Positions 31,695-38,951 of a stretch of 38,951 nucleotides of DNA are shown here, piece by piece. Position 1 is the first letter of the stretch; each line of letters opens with the position of its first letter. This DNA is from VAZQ01 sp035263865. Lineage in GTDB: Bacteria > Pseudomonadota > Alphaproteobacteria > Rhizobiales > Xanthobacteraceae. Position numbers and translations under genes: made by a program. The notes under the pieces are model-generated. The model made no database searches and was not told the origin of the DNA. It saw only the letters and a program-made list of their open reading frames with translations. Location of the stretch: the NCBI GenBank assembly GCA_035263865.1, contig DATFQX010000444.1, positions 1 through 38,951 on the forward strand, given 5' to 3'.

Positions 31695-32687
31695 ATGAGA
31701 ATGAGACGACGAGACTTCATCACCATGCTCACTGGCGCGGCGATTGCCGGCCCGCGCGCGGCGCTCGCGCAAACGCCGCCAAAAATCTTCCGGCTCGGCA
31801 CCCTCGCGCCAGGGCCGGCGATCGACGAGAAGAACCCGCTCGGCGCAACCTTGCTCAAGGCACTGGAACAACGCGGCTATGCGTTGGGCAAAAACCTGTC
31901 GTTGGAGCCCCGCGGGGCGGGCGGTCAGGTCGGTAGGCTCGACGAACTTGTGCGCGAGCTCAAGGCCAAGGAGGTCGATGTGATCGTCGCCGCGGGCTAT
32001 CCGGTGGTGCTCGCCTGCAAGCATGCGAACGTGCCGACGGTTGTCGCCTTTGGCGGCGGCGATCCCGTCGCGACCAACCTCATCGATTCATTGGCGCGGC
32101 CCGGCGGCAGCATCACCGGCATTTCCGACGACGCGACGACGCTCTCGACCAAGCGCTTGGCTCTCATCAAGCAAGCCGTTCCAAACCTGCAACGGGTGGC
32201 GATGCTGTGGAATAGAGACGATCTCGGCATGACCATGCGTTACGAGGCATCCGCAGGCGCCGCACGCTCGATCGGCGTGATAGTGCAACCCTTTGGCGTG
32301 CGAGAACCCAATGACTTCGACGGCGTGTTCGAAGCCATGGCTCGCGACCGGCCAGAGGCGATCCTTCTGGTTGCCGACGTACTCACAAATCTCAACCGCA
32401 AACGCATCTTCGACTACGCGGGCGCGCAGCGTATTCCAGCCCTTTACGAATACGATCTCCCTTGGGTGCGCGACGGCGGCTTGATGTCATATGGACCCGA
32501 CCTGCAGGAATCCGTCGAGCGCGCCGCCGGTCTGACCGCGCGCATATTCGCCGGCGCGCGGCCAGGCGATCTGCCATTCGAGGAGCCGACACGCTACAAG
32601 CTGGTCATCAACCTGAAGACCGCGAAGGCGACGGGCATCGACCTGCCGGTGAATTTCGTGGCGCTGGCGGATGAGGTGATTGAATAG
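31695..32687 (+). CDS. PF04392-type ABC substrate-binding protein
   Basis: A 330-aa exported binding protein with a Tat-type leader (RRRDFITMLTGAAIAG), then the periplasmic fold: FRLGTLAPG, LEQRGYALGKNLSLE, RPGGSITGIS and the C-terminal VINLKTAKATGIDLP. It is paralogous in layout to the protein at 19678-20679, although clearly diverged. GAGGA lies upstream of the ATG. No permease or ATPase is nearby; the next gene, a cyclase-family hydrolase, begins 46 bp after its stop. Confidence 0.88.
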   Translation: MRMRRRDFITMLTGAAIAGPRAALAQTPPKIFRLGTLAPGPAIDEKNPLGATLLKALEQRGYALGKNLSLEPRGAGGQVGRLDELVRELKAKEVDVIVAAGYPVVLACKHANVPTVVAFGGGDPVATNLIDSLARPGGSITGISDDATTLSTKRLALIKQAVPNLQRVAMLWNRDDLGMTMRYEASAGAARSIGVIVQPFGVREPNDFDGVFEAMARDRPEAILLVADVLTNLNRKRIFDYAGAQRIPALYEYDLPWVRDGGLMSYGPDLQESVERAAGLTARIFAGARPGDLPFEEPTRYKLVINLKTAKATGIDLPVNFVALADEVIE

Positions 32688-32733
32688 CTCAGTCTGTTCG
32701 GAAAGAGCGAGCCGCGATTCGAGGAACGGTCAT

Positions 32734-33429
32734 ATGTCCATTGAGTTTCGAAAAATTGTCGATATCAGCCTGGAGCTTGATCCGAACAACTTCGCGATGC
32801 GCACGCCGGCGGGATTCACGAAAGACATGCAGTTCGAGATGGAGGTGCTCAAGGAGCACGATGCGCCGGGCGGCGCAGGTCAGATCGTGCGCGGCGTACA
32901 CATGCGCCTGCATGCCGGCAGCCACGTGGATGCGCCCGAACACAACGTGCGCGGCGGCACGCAGATCCATCAACTGCCGCTCGAACTCTTCATTGGCGAC
33001 GCCATCATTGCGGACTTGCGAGACAAGCTGCCGGGCAAGCCGATCACCGAGAAGGATCTGCAGCAGCGGCTCGACAACCGCATCAGGAAGGGTGACCGGC
33101 TGCTGCTGCGCACCGACCACAACAATGCCTACGACGGCGGGTCAGACAAATGGATGAACGATTCGCCCTATCTCACCATCGGCGCGACCATGTGGTGCAT
33201 CGAGAAAGGCGTGGTAATCGTCGGCTATGACTTTTATCACGGCAACGACGAGCCCGGCGCGCCGCGCGTGTTCCACAATTCGCGCACGCTGAGCGAGCGC
33301 GGCATCATCACCATGCCGTATCTGAAGAACCTCGATCAGATCGACAAGGACCGGTTCACGCTCATCGGCTTTCCGCTCAAGCTGATGGGGGCGGAGGCGT
33401 CGCCGATCCGCGCGGTGGCGCTGGTATGA
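32734..33429 (+). CDS. Cyclase-family (kynurenine formamidase-like) hydrolase
   Basis: A 231-aa metal-dependent hydrolase of the PF04199 family. The signature H-x-G-S-H-x-D-x-P-x-x-H is visible as HAGSHVDAPEH (H60, H64, D66, H70), with Ser replacing the more common Thr. GDRLLLRTDH and the HNSRTL block downstream also fit. Members hydrolyse N-formylkynurenine, isatin or similar cyclic amides. The start at 32734 has GAGGA nine bases upstream. It overlaps the Bug gene by four bases (ATGA), so its substrate or product is a good candidate ligand for that protein. Confidence 0.85.
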   Translation: MSIEFRKIVDISLELDPNNFAMRTPAGFTKDMQFEMEVLKEHDAPGGAGQIVRGVHMRLHAGSHVDAPEHNVRGGTQIHQLPLELFIGDAIIADLRDKLPGKPITEKDLQQRLDNRIRKGDRLLLRTDHNNAYDGGSDKWMNDSPYLTIGATMWCIEKGVVIVGYDFYHGNDEPGAPRVFHNSRTLSERGIITMPYLKNLDQIDKDRFTLIGFPLKLMGAEASPIRAVALV

Positions 33430-34409
33430 GCAGGCGTCACAGTTCGGGCTTGGCGCAGCTTGCGACCGTCGCGATTACGGCGGCGGCATGTCTCGCCGCG
33501 CCGGCACGCGGTCAGGAGGCTTATCCGTCGCGGCTGATCACCATCGTGGCGCCGATCACCGCGGGCACGGCGATCGATATCCTGGCGCGGCTCTATGGTG
33601 ACAAGCTCGCCAAGCATTTCGGCCAGCAGGTGGTGATCGCCAACCGGCCCGGCGCCGGCGGACTGATCGGCGCGCAGACGGTCGCGAACTCCGCCCCCGA
33701 CGGCTACACCGTGCTGTTCGCCAATTCCGGCCATGCCATCCTCGGCACGCTCAACAAGAACTTGCCGTTCGATCCAGTCGCCGATTTCGCCGGCGTGGCG
33801 CTCGTTGGCGAAGCGCCCGCCATTGTGGTCGTGCCGCCGTCGCTCGGCGTGTCGAGCCTGATGGAATTCGTGGCGCTCGCAAAAGCAAAACCCGGCGCGA
33901 TTAACTACGGCTCGGCCGGCATCGGAACCTCGACCCATCTCGCCGGCGCCTATTTCGCGCTGAAGGCGGGCATCGATCTCGTGCACGTGCCCTATACGGT
34001 GAGCGCCACCATCATCGCCGACCTCTTGGGCGGGCGCATCCAGGCCTCGTTCGTCCCCATGGCGTTCGTGCTGCCGCTGTTGCAGGACGGCCGGCTCAAG
34101 GCGCTGGCGGTGGCGGCGAAGGAGCCGATCACCGAGCCGATCGCGATTGCGACCGCGCAGTCGCAGGGCGTCGATTACCAATACGCGACCTGGTACGGGG
34201 TGCTGGCGCCGGGCAAGACGCCGAAGCGCGTGCTCGACACGCTCGATCAAGGGATCGCTCAAGCTGGTAACGACCCCGAGCTGCAGGCGAAAATCCGCAT
34301 CCAGGGCATCGAGCCGCGCCACATCGCTCTCGAGGCGTTCGACGCCCATATCCGGGACGAGATGGTCCGGCTTGCCCCGCTGCTGAACTCGATCGGGGAG
34401 AAGCGTTGA
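33426..34409 (+). CDS. Bug/TctC-family periplasmic binding protein
   Basis: A 327-aa exported protein with a signal peptide (ATVAITAAACLAAPARG, cleavage near residue 29). Bug hallmarks are SRLITIVAPITAGTAIDILA, ANRPGAGGLIGAQTVA, DGYTVLFANSGH and LDQGIAQAGNDPELQAK. Translationally coupled to the cyclase-family hydrolase by an ATGA overlap, it is the clearest case in the window of a binding protein paired with one enzyme. No TctA/TctB genes follow; the next gene is convergent. Confidence 0.93.
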   Translation: MSRRHSSGLAQLATVAITAAACLAAPARGQEAYPSRLITIVAPITAGTAIDILARLYGDKLAKHFGQQVVIANRPGAGGLIGAQTVANSAPDGYTVLFANSGHAILGTLNKNLPFDPVADFAGVALVGEAPAIVVVPPSLGVSSLMEFVALAKAKPGAINYGSAGIGTSTHLAGAYFALKAGIDLVHVPYTVSATIIADLLGGRIQASFVPMAFVLPLLQDGRLKALAVAAKEPITEPIAIATAQSQGVDYQYATWYGVLAPGKTPKRVLDTLDQGIAQAGNDPELQAKIRIQGIEPRHIALEAFDAHIRDEMVRLAPLLNSIGEKR

Positions 34410-34484
34410 AGGCGGGTCGGCTCTGTTGCCGCCAGAGCAGAACCTTGGTGTCGCCTCGCGTGTTGTCGTTTCGCTTCGCAGGGA

Positions 34485-35345
34485 TTATGCGGCGGCCCGC
34501 TGCAGGTCACGCATAAGCTCCCGGAGCGTTGTGGCCTCAACTGGATCGATTGACGTCGGCCGCTGCCGAACCGTGTCGTCGCCCTGCGTTCGCAACGCGG
34601 ATCTGCGAGCGACCTGATCTGGACGCGCGGCCATATGGGCCGAATAAGCTCTCCTCTTTTGTCTTGTGCGCAGCCGGCCCGTCTGGCGTTTGTCGCGGCG
34701 AGACGACTGGGTATGTCGCCGAACGAGCTTGAAAACCGCCCCGGCTAACAGGAGTGCCAGAGTACCGACGAGAAGCGCCGGCCAGGGAGCAAATTCGCGC
34801 ACTGTATCCGCCAAGCCAGCACGATCGGCTTCGGTGAGGATGGGCCATATCAATGGCATTTCCTCCTGTGCATCTGCCGGCTCATGGTTCTCCATCTGAC
34901 TATTGCTGATGGGCGTCGGCTCACGCGTCGTTAAATCAGGAGCTTTTGCGGGATCGGGCGAAGGCGCAGCAAAATCTTTTGTCATTGGGATGGATGCGGT
35001 CTCCGCCGTAATTCTTCGTGCGGTTTCCATTGGCGGAGGCATTGCTTGGGTCGTCTCCGGAGGATTCTCGCGCGCCGCAGTCCCCGCTGGTCGCGATCCG
35101 CGCGAGGCCCCATCGCGTGCTTGCGAACGCACCGTCGCACCCTCGGGGCCGAGGTACCAACAGTGTCGCTGATCCGCGCGATTGACGCGGTAATACCAGT
35201 GACTGCCCGCGGGCGCGGATGAATCCGGCTTCGTCTTACACTCGTTGACCGCAGACTCGGCGAGACTTGTTTGCACCCTAACCCAACCAGTTGCGACCGA
35301 CATGATGAGAGTGGCTGGCACAAAGAACATCGTTGTTCTTGTCAT
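34485..35345 (-). CDS. Membrane-anchored hypothetical protein
   Basis: A 286-aa protein. It has an N-terminal signal or anchor segment (TMFFVPATLIMSVATGW), a short domain with SHWYYRVNRADQRHCWYLGP that recurs in Bradyrhizobium proteins of unknown function, and a long Pro/Thr/Glu-rich low-complexity linker (about 75-165). One transmembrane helix follows (WPALLVGTLALLLAGAVFKL, about 190-209), then a very basic cytoplasmic tail (RRHTQSSRRDKRQTGRLRTR). The start at 35345 has GGGGGGA upstream. A role at the cell envelope is likely; nothing more can be said. Confidence 0.65.
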   Translation of the reverse strand: MTRTTMFFVPATLIMSVATGWVRVQTSLAESAVNECKTKPDSSAPAGSHWYYRVNRADQRHCWYLGPEGATVRSQARDGASRGSRPAGTAARENPPETTQAMPPPMETARRITAETASIPMTKDFAAPSPDPAKAPDLTTREPTPISNSQMENHEPADAQEEMPLIWPILTEADRAGLADTVREFAPWPALLVGTLALLLAGAVFKLVRRHTQSSRRDKRQTGRLRTRQKRRAYSAHMAARPDQVARRSALRTQGDDTVRQRPTSIDPVEATTLRELMRDLQRAAA

Positions 35346-35565
35346 CGATCCCCCCGCCGCTGCATCTTCGCCGATCAAACCGTTTGACCGTTGATTCCGG
35401 CTCCAGTGCGTCGCCAATGCGACAATGCAGAGGAGATGCGCGCGCGCGGCAGTCGGCTACCACCCGCGCCTCGGCCGAATACATTTCTGCGTCGATAATT
35501 TCGGGAACCCGGTTCCACGATTGGTTCCTAACCAGCGGCCGGACTTACAATCTTCACAAAGCTCG

Positions 35566-35593
35566 TGAAATGTACTGAATGAAATGTAGTGAA
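35566..35593. repeat. Tandem 14-bp direct repeat
   Basis: TGAAATGTACTGAA (35566-35579) is followed without a gap by TGAAATGTAGTGAA (35580-35593), 13 of 14 bases identical. It lies 77 bp before the 79-aa gene at 35671. The two copies suggest a regulator site with two tandem subunits. The rest of the 35346-35670 gap has a GGAACC/GGTTCC dyad near 35504-35516 and no gene. Confidence 0.4.
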
Positions 35594-35670
35594 AGAGAAC
35601 CTCGCTTTTCGTCCCGCCCGCAGTCGCAGAGCCGACTGGCTTACATGGGCGCAAATAGAGGGAGGACGAA

Positions 35671-35910
35671 ATGCCCCCATTCAGCGACGTTAAGTATGTC
35701 TACGATCCCGAATCCCTAAGAGCGATGGGAGCTGCGTTCGATACGGTGTGCCAGGCATTCCCTCCAGATCTGAAACATCATGAAGGCGCGAGGAGGAGAC
35801 TGGCGTTCCTCATCCTTCGACACATGGATCGGGGGGAGCGTGACGTAAGGCGCCTTAGTGACTTGGCTTTGCTCGACTTCACGAGACCGCTCGCGCTTGA
35901 GCGGCGGTAG
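35671..35910 (+). CDS. Small hypothetical protein
   Basis: A 79-aa soluble protein with a strong ribosome binding site (GGGAGGACGAA before the ATG). It is mostly helical and Arg-rich (residues 40-65: EGARRRLAFLILRHMDRGER). Similar short proteins with the segments YDPESLRAMGAAFD and FLILRHMDRGERD are, as I recall, conserved in rhizobia without assigned function. Its upstream region carries the tandem 14-bp repeat. Confidence 0.6.
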   Translation: MPPFSDVKYVYDPESLRAMGAAFDTVCQAFPPDLKHHEGARRRLAFLILRHMDRGERDVRRLSDLALLDFTRPLALERR

Positions 35911-36060
35911 AAACGCACCTCAGGGAAACCGCCGCCATGAGGGAGCACCGCGCAAGCGACCAAAGAGCGGCCTGTTAAAGAAGAATTCTAAACAGTTGTT
36001 AACCCGACTGGAAATATCGTGCGGCCTCTGGACGAGACAATGCATGTTCTGGAGGCGATG

Positions 36061-36444
36061 ATGAACGCTCCAACATCTTCGGCAGCTCCTGAGAAACCGC
36101 TTCCCGACCATTCGGATCTGGCGGCAGAAATCAAAAAATTGGCAGAGGAAAACATTCCGAAACGCCCCCCTCAGATCGACACTGAGGTCGAAAGAATCAG
36201 GTCCTCCATCACGCGCTTAACTTCAAATTCGATTGAAGGGCTCGAAGGACTCACGTCCGAACTGCAGGAACTGCAAAGATTTCTGAACGCTGAGGCTCAG
36301 CGCGTGCAGGGTGAAATCGAGAGCGCATTGGCCGGAATCAAGATCATCATCGAGACCATAGGGCCTTGGAAAAGCAGCCCAATCTCACTGGCACCTCCAA
36401 CCAATGTTCGCGCTGTTCGGGCAGGGCCCGGCAGCAAATATTGA
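36061..36444 (+). CDS. Hypothetical coiled-coil protein
   Basis: A 127-aa protein. Residues about 25-40 and 52-105 are heptad-rich helices (ITRLTSNSIEGLEGLTSELQ, then LQRFLNAEAQRVQGEIESAL), flanked by Pro-rich ends. The start at 36061 has GGAGG five bases upstream; the frame opens at 36019. No family recognised; a structural or oligomerising role is possible. Confidence 0.5.
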   Translation: MNAPTSSAAPEKPLPDHSDLAAEIKKLAEENIPKRPPQIDTEVERIRSSITRLTSNSIEGLEGLTSELQELQRFLNAEAQRVQGEIESALAGIKIIIETIGPWKSSPISLAPPTNVRAVRAGPGSKY

Positions 36445-36513
36445 AGTCAACCAATCACCTCGGTGAGACCAGTAATTTCGCCGGAAGGGCGAGTACGCAA
36501 CAGCGTTATCGGC

Positions 36514-36885
36514 TCATCTTGGGCTTGGTGCTCCCTTGGGCGATGTCCTTTCAATGTCCGCCCGGCACAAACTGAAAAATGCCCGCATGACGATCGCAAC
36601 CATCGGCCCCTTCGAGTTGGCCGGATTGGCTGCGACGTAGGCCTCCACCTGGTGGGCAAGGGCTGCGTCCGTTGAACTCGCGAGGCATCGCTGGAAAGCC
36701 GTCCTCACCGGATAGGGCGCTTCTTCGTCGGGCTGCGCCACGGCAGACATATACCGGGCTATTCCAGATACGAAGCCGCGCCTCCAGGCTTCGGGCGTTT
36801 TTGCGTAGTCCTGATAAGTGAATTCGGTTGCCGCTGACGCAGCGACAGAAAGGAGCAATGATACGATCGCGAGCAGAACTTTCAT
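36514..36885 (-). CDS. Secreted protein, possibly Rap1a/Tai-like
   Basis: A 123-aa protein with a Sec signal peptide (VLLAIVSLLLSVAASA, cleavage at about 18). The mature part has WRRGFVSGIARYMSAV near its start, two cysteines (QRCLASS and SLCRAD) and AYVAANPANSKGPMVAIVMR. This order recalls the Rap1a/Tai immunity-protein fold (helical, one disulfide), which also occurs in many unlinked periplasmic proteins. No effector gene lies next to it, so an immunity role is not supported. The start at 36885 is set by the signal peptide. Confidence 0.5.
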   Translation of the reverse strand: MKVLLAIVSLLLSVAASAATEFTYQDYAKTPEAWRRGFVSGIARYMSAVAQPDEEAPYPVRTAFQRCLASSTDAALAHQVEAYVAANPANSKGPMVAIVMRAFFSLCRADIERTSPKGAPSPR

Positions 36886-37027
36886 TTTGAATGTGATGCA
36901 CTGCTCCGAAAAGTACCAGGCGAAATTGCCCGCGCGTCGGATTTGCCTGTCGCAAGCAACAGCGTCGCCTTCGGAATCGAGCCTCATCGTCTCCGACTGC
37001 GTTCCAACCATGGCGATCCAGCTTTGC

Positions 37028-37822
37028 TTATCCCGGACAGCCGGCCTTCACCCCTGCGGGCGCGACCGCAACGCCGATGGCGCCGCCGCGCTCGATCGCG
37101 CTCTGCAAAAATCCCGAGGCGCGCACCTCGTCGATCAGCGCATTGATCGCGGCGAGCGCCGCCGGCCGATCCTTCGGCACCACGATATTCTGCGGCACGT
37201 TGAATAAGTCGTCCGGCAATAGCCTTGTGCCGGGGGTTGCCGTCGAAAGCGTGGTCAGGCGCTGGCGGTTTGCGCCGAGCGCGTCGATGGTGCGCGCGGT
37301 CAGCCCCTTGCTCAATTCGGCCGGGTTATTCTCCAGCTCTACGACCGTTGCCTGCTTGAGAATCCGTTTCATGCACAGCGTGATCGAATCATTGACCGTC
37401 CCGGCGATCTTTTGTCCCGCGCGGTCGATATCGGCGACTGCCCTGATGGGCGAATTGTCGAGGACGAGAAAACTCTGCCGCACCAGCATGTAGGTCTGAG
37501 AGAATTCCACGGTCCCGAGCCGCGTCGCCTCATAGGCCACAAAGCCGATGTCGGCCTCACCGTTCTTGACCGCCTCGATCACGGCTGGCGGACCGGCGAT
37601 CGGATTGAACTCGAGCGGTATATTGTTGCGGCGCGCCAGTTCGCGGGCGAGCTCATAGGCAGGTCCGCGCACTGTGCCGGTCGCCGGATCGCGACTAGCC
37701 TGCGCCGGATTAGTGCCGAGGTAGATCGCGCGCAACCGCCCGCCCGGCGCAATGTCGCTGGCCATGGCGGATGTCCCGTACGCAACAACAGCGGCAATCG
37801 TCACCAGACGGGACGTTCTCAT
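37028..37822 (-). CDS. Family 3 amino-acid-type periplasmic binding protein
   Basis: A 264-aa exported protein with a short signal peptide (LVTIAAVVAYGTSAMA, cleavage near residue 21). The SBP_bac_3 fold shows as LRAIYLGTN, GPAYELARELARRNNIPLEF, VIEAVKNGEADIGFVA, RLGTVEFSQTYMLVRQSFLV and the C-terminal INALIDEVRASGFLQ. Ligands of this family are amino acids or similar small molecules. GAGGAAGCT lies directly before the ATG. It is another orphan, without ABC permease genes. Confidence 0.85.
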   Translation of the reverse strand: MRTSRLVTIAAVVAYGTSAMASDIAPGGRLRAIYLGTNPAQASRDPATGTVRGPAYELARELARRNNIPLEFNPIAGPPAVIEAVKNGEADIGFVAYEATRLGTVEFSQTYMLVRQSFLVLDNSPIRAVADIDRAGQKIAGTVNDSITLCMKRILKQATVVELENNPAELSKGLTARTIDALGANRQRLTTLSTATPGTRLLPDDLFNVPQNIVVPKDRPAALAAINALIDEVRASGFLQSAIERGGAIGVAVAPAGVKAGCPG

Positions 37823-38124
37823 AGCTTCCTCGACCGCATTGGCGTTCGCGAGCCGCCCTCAATACCGTTATGGAAGCGTCCGAGATTGCACTGTGTACCA
37901 ATTTCTTGCCGAAATAAGCAATTTTTTGCAGGTAACGCTGCCCCTTCACTGATACGGGATCTGAACCAAAAAATCCTCGCTCATGTAGAGAATGTGAGTG
38001 AGCGGCTCGATCTTGCCGAGCATGACCGGCTCTACGAAGCCGTCGGGTATTTCGTGAATGCGCCAAGCGGGTTAAAATGGACGTACATCCCAATCTGGCT
38101 GCGCGCTCTTCGACGCGAGGACCC
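37823..38124. other. Gap between divergent genes, no supported gene
   Basis: This 302-bp region separates the family 3 binding protein (minus strand) from mqo (plus strand) and should hold both promoters. An A/T-rich block near 37900-37930 is the best candidate promoter area, but no convincing -35/-10 pair was found. A stretch around 37968-38128 is open on the plus strand and reads protein-like (ILAHVENVSERLDLAEHDRL), with no start or ribosome binding site of its own. Confidence 0.35.
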
Positions 38125-38951
38125 ATGAGCGAAAATTGCACCGGCAGCGAGCCGGATATCATCCTGGTGGGCGCCGGCATCATGAGCGCCACGCTCGGCA
38201 TCCTTCTCAAGGAACTCGAGCCGACGCTCAATATCGCGATGGTCGAGACGCTCGACGGCGCGGCGCTCGAGAGCTCGGACGCCTGGGACAACGCCGGCAC
38301 CGGCCACGCCGCGAATTGCGAGCTCAACTACACGCCCGAGCGGAGCGACGGCAGCATCGATATCTCCAAGGCACTGGACGTCAACGTGGAGTTCGATCTG
38401 TCGCGGCAGCTCTGGTCCTATCTGGTGAGAAAGGGCGCGATCGCGGATCCGCAATCGTTCATCCATCCGGTCCCGCACATGAGCTTCGTGCACGGCCCGG
38501 ACAACGTTGCCTTCCTAAAAAAGCGCTTCGCGGCGATGAGCGCGCATCATTGCTGGCACGGCATGGAACATACGGAGGATAAGAAGAAACTCAGCGAGTG
38601 GGTTCCGCTGGTGATGGAGGGCCGCGCCGCCGACGAACAAGTGGCCGCCACGCGTATCATCATCGGCGCCGACGTCGATTATGGATCGCTGACCCGTCAG
38701 CTCGTTGGCTACCTCGCAGCCATGAAGGGGTTTGCGGTCCACTACTCGCATCGCGTCACTGGCATCAGCCGCGAACCGGGCGGGCGCTGACGCATCGACA
38801 TGAAGAACGAGCACGGCGGCGACACGCGCTCGGGCACGGCGAAGTTCGTCTATCTCGGGGCCGGCGGCGGCGCGCTGCTGCTCCTGGAAAAGTCTGGAAT
38901 CCCGGAGGGCAAGGGCTACGGCGGATTTCCGGTCAGCGGCATTTGGCTGCG
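38125..38951 (+). pseudogene. mqo: Malate:quinone oxidoreductase, 5' part, interrupted by TGA
   Basis: The frame encodes the FAD-binding N-terminus of membrane-associated malate dehydrogenase (quinone), which feeds electrons from malate to the quinone pool: DIILVGAGIMSATLGILLKE (11-30), then SSDAWDNAGTGHAANCELNY and the HPVPHMSFVHG region. At codon 222 (38788-38790) a TGA interrupts it. The same frame continues with RIDMKNEHGG, then KFVYLGAGGGALLLLEKSGI and GKGYGGFPVSG to the window edge, all typical of MQO. Relatives have Trp at the stop position (GGRWRI-type text), so a single TGG-to-TGA change explains it. The start at 38125 has GAGGA upstream. The 3' end is outside the window. Confidence 0.8.

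Noticed and set aside
33336..34349. Minus-strand frame of 337 codons opposite the third Bug gene
   Set aside because: Antisense shadow; the plus-strand Bug protein is unmistakable.
37968..38128. Protein-like open stretch upstream of mqo
   Set aside because: No start or ribosome binding site of its own, and it runs into the mqo start; kept only as a remark in the gap entry.
38788..38790. Selenocysteine at the mqo TGA
   Set aside because: The family has Trp there, no selenoprotein is known in it, and no convincing hairpin follows the codon.

Overview
The window looks like an alphaproteobacterial chromosome, most likely a Bradyrhizobium-type member of the Hyphomicrobiales. This is inferred from protein style, not from any search: many Bug/TctC solute-binding proteins, Tat-exported PF04392 binding proteins with RRR(E/D)(V/F)IT leaders, an FAD malate:quinone oxidoreductase, and high-G+C, GC3-rich codons over most of the sequence. 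It splits into two parts of different composition.

Positions 1 to about 12,650 have visibly lower G+C and consist of short, mostly unrecognised genes plus mobility and replication functions. I read this as the right part of an integrated mobile element whose left end lies outside the window. On the minus strand from 12,511 downward are a P4-type tyrosine integrase, an unknown protein, an AlpA-like HTH protein, a ParB-like protein with a frameshifted 3' end, a block of small phage-type genes behind a perfect-consensus sigma70 promoter with overlapping inverted repeats, and a D5/SF3 primase-helicase. Just past the primase lies a set of four plus four 9-bp iterons in inverted orientation around an AT-rich core, a strong candidate replication origin. 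No capsid, tail or conjugation gene is seen, so the element resembles a P4-like phage satellite or an integrated plasmid. Further left are several small membrane or secreted proteins, a compact FimB-size tyrosine recombinase flanked by inverted repeats, and two possible defence-type genes (a HEPN-like protein and a 258-aa protein).

From about 12,660 the sequence is ordinary high-G+C chromosome. A Cys-rich secreted protein, the truncated 3' end of a SnoaL-like cyclase gene and a PhoX-type secreted phosphatase come first. A scavenging and catabolic region follows: a PEP-mutase/isocitrate-lyase family enzyme with a Bug protein; an S9 peptidase with a PF04392 binding protein; a tight minus-strand operon (MetE-like protein, CocE/NonD hydrolase, M20 peptidase, amidase, Bug protein, M28 peptidase); a D-threonine-aldolase-type PLP enzyme; OsmC with another PF04392 protein; and a cyclase-family hydrolase overlapping a third Bug protein. 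Six periplasmic binding proteins occur without a single permease or ATPase gene in the window, each close to enzymes that cleave peptides, amides, esters or small acids.

The last part holds small secreted or membrane proteins, an amino-acid-type binding protein and, at the right edge, the start of mqo. Its frame is interrupted by an in-frame TGA at a position where relatives carry Trp. Besides the larger genes, a 48-aa secreted peptide gene with a near-ideal ribosome binding site (29,161-29,307), the cyclase remnant and the ParB frameshift are easily missed.
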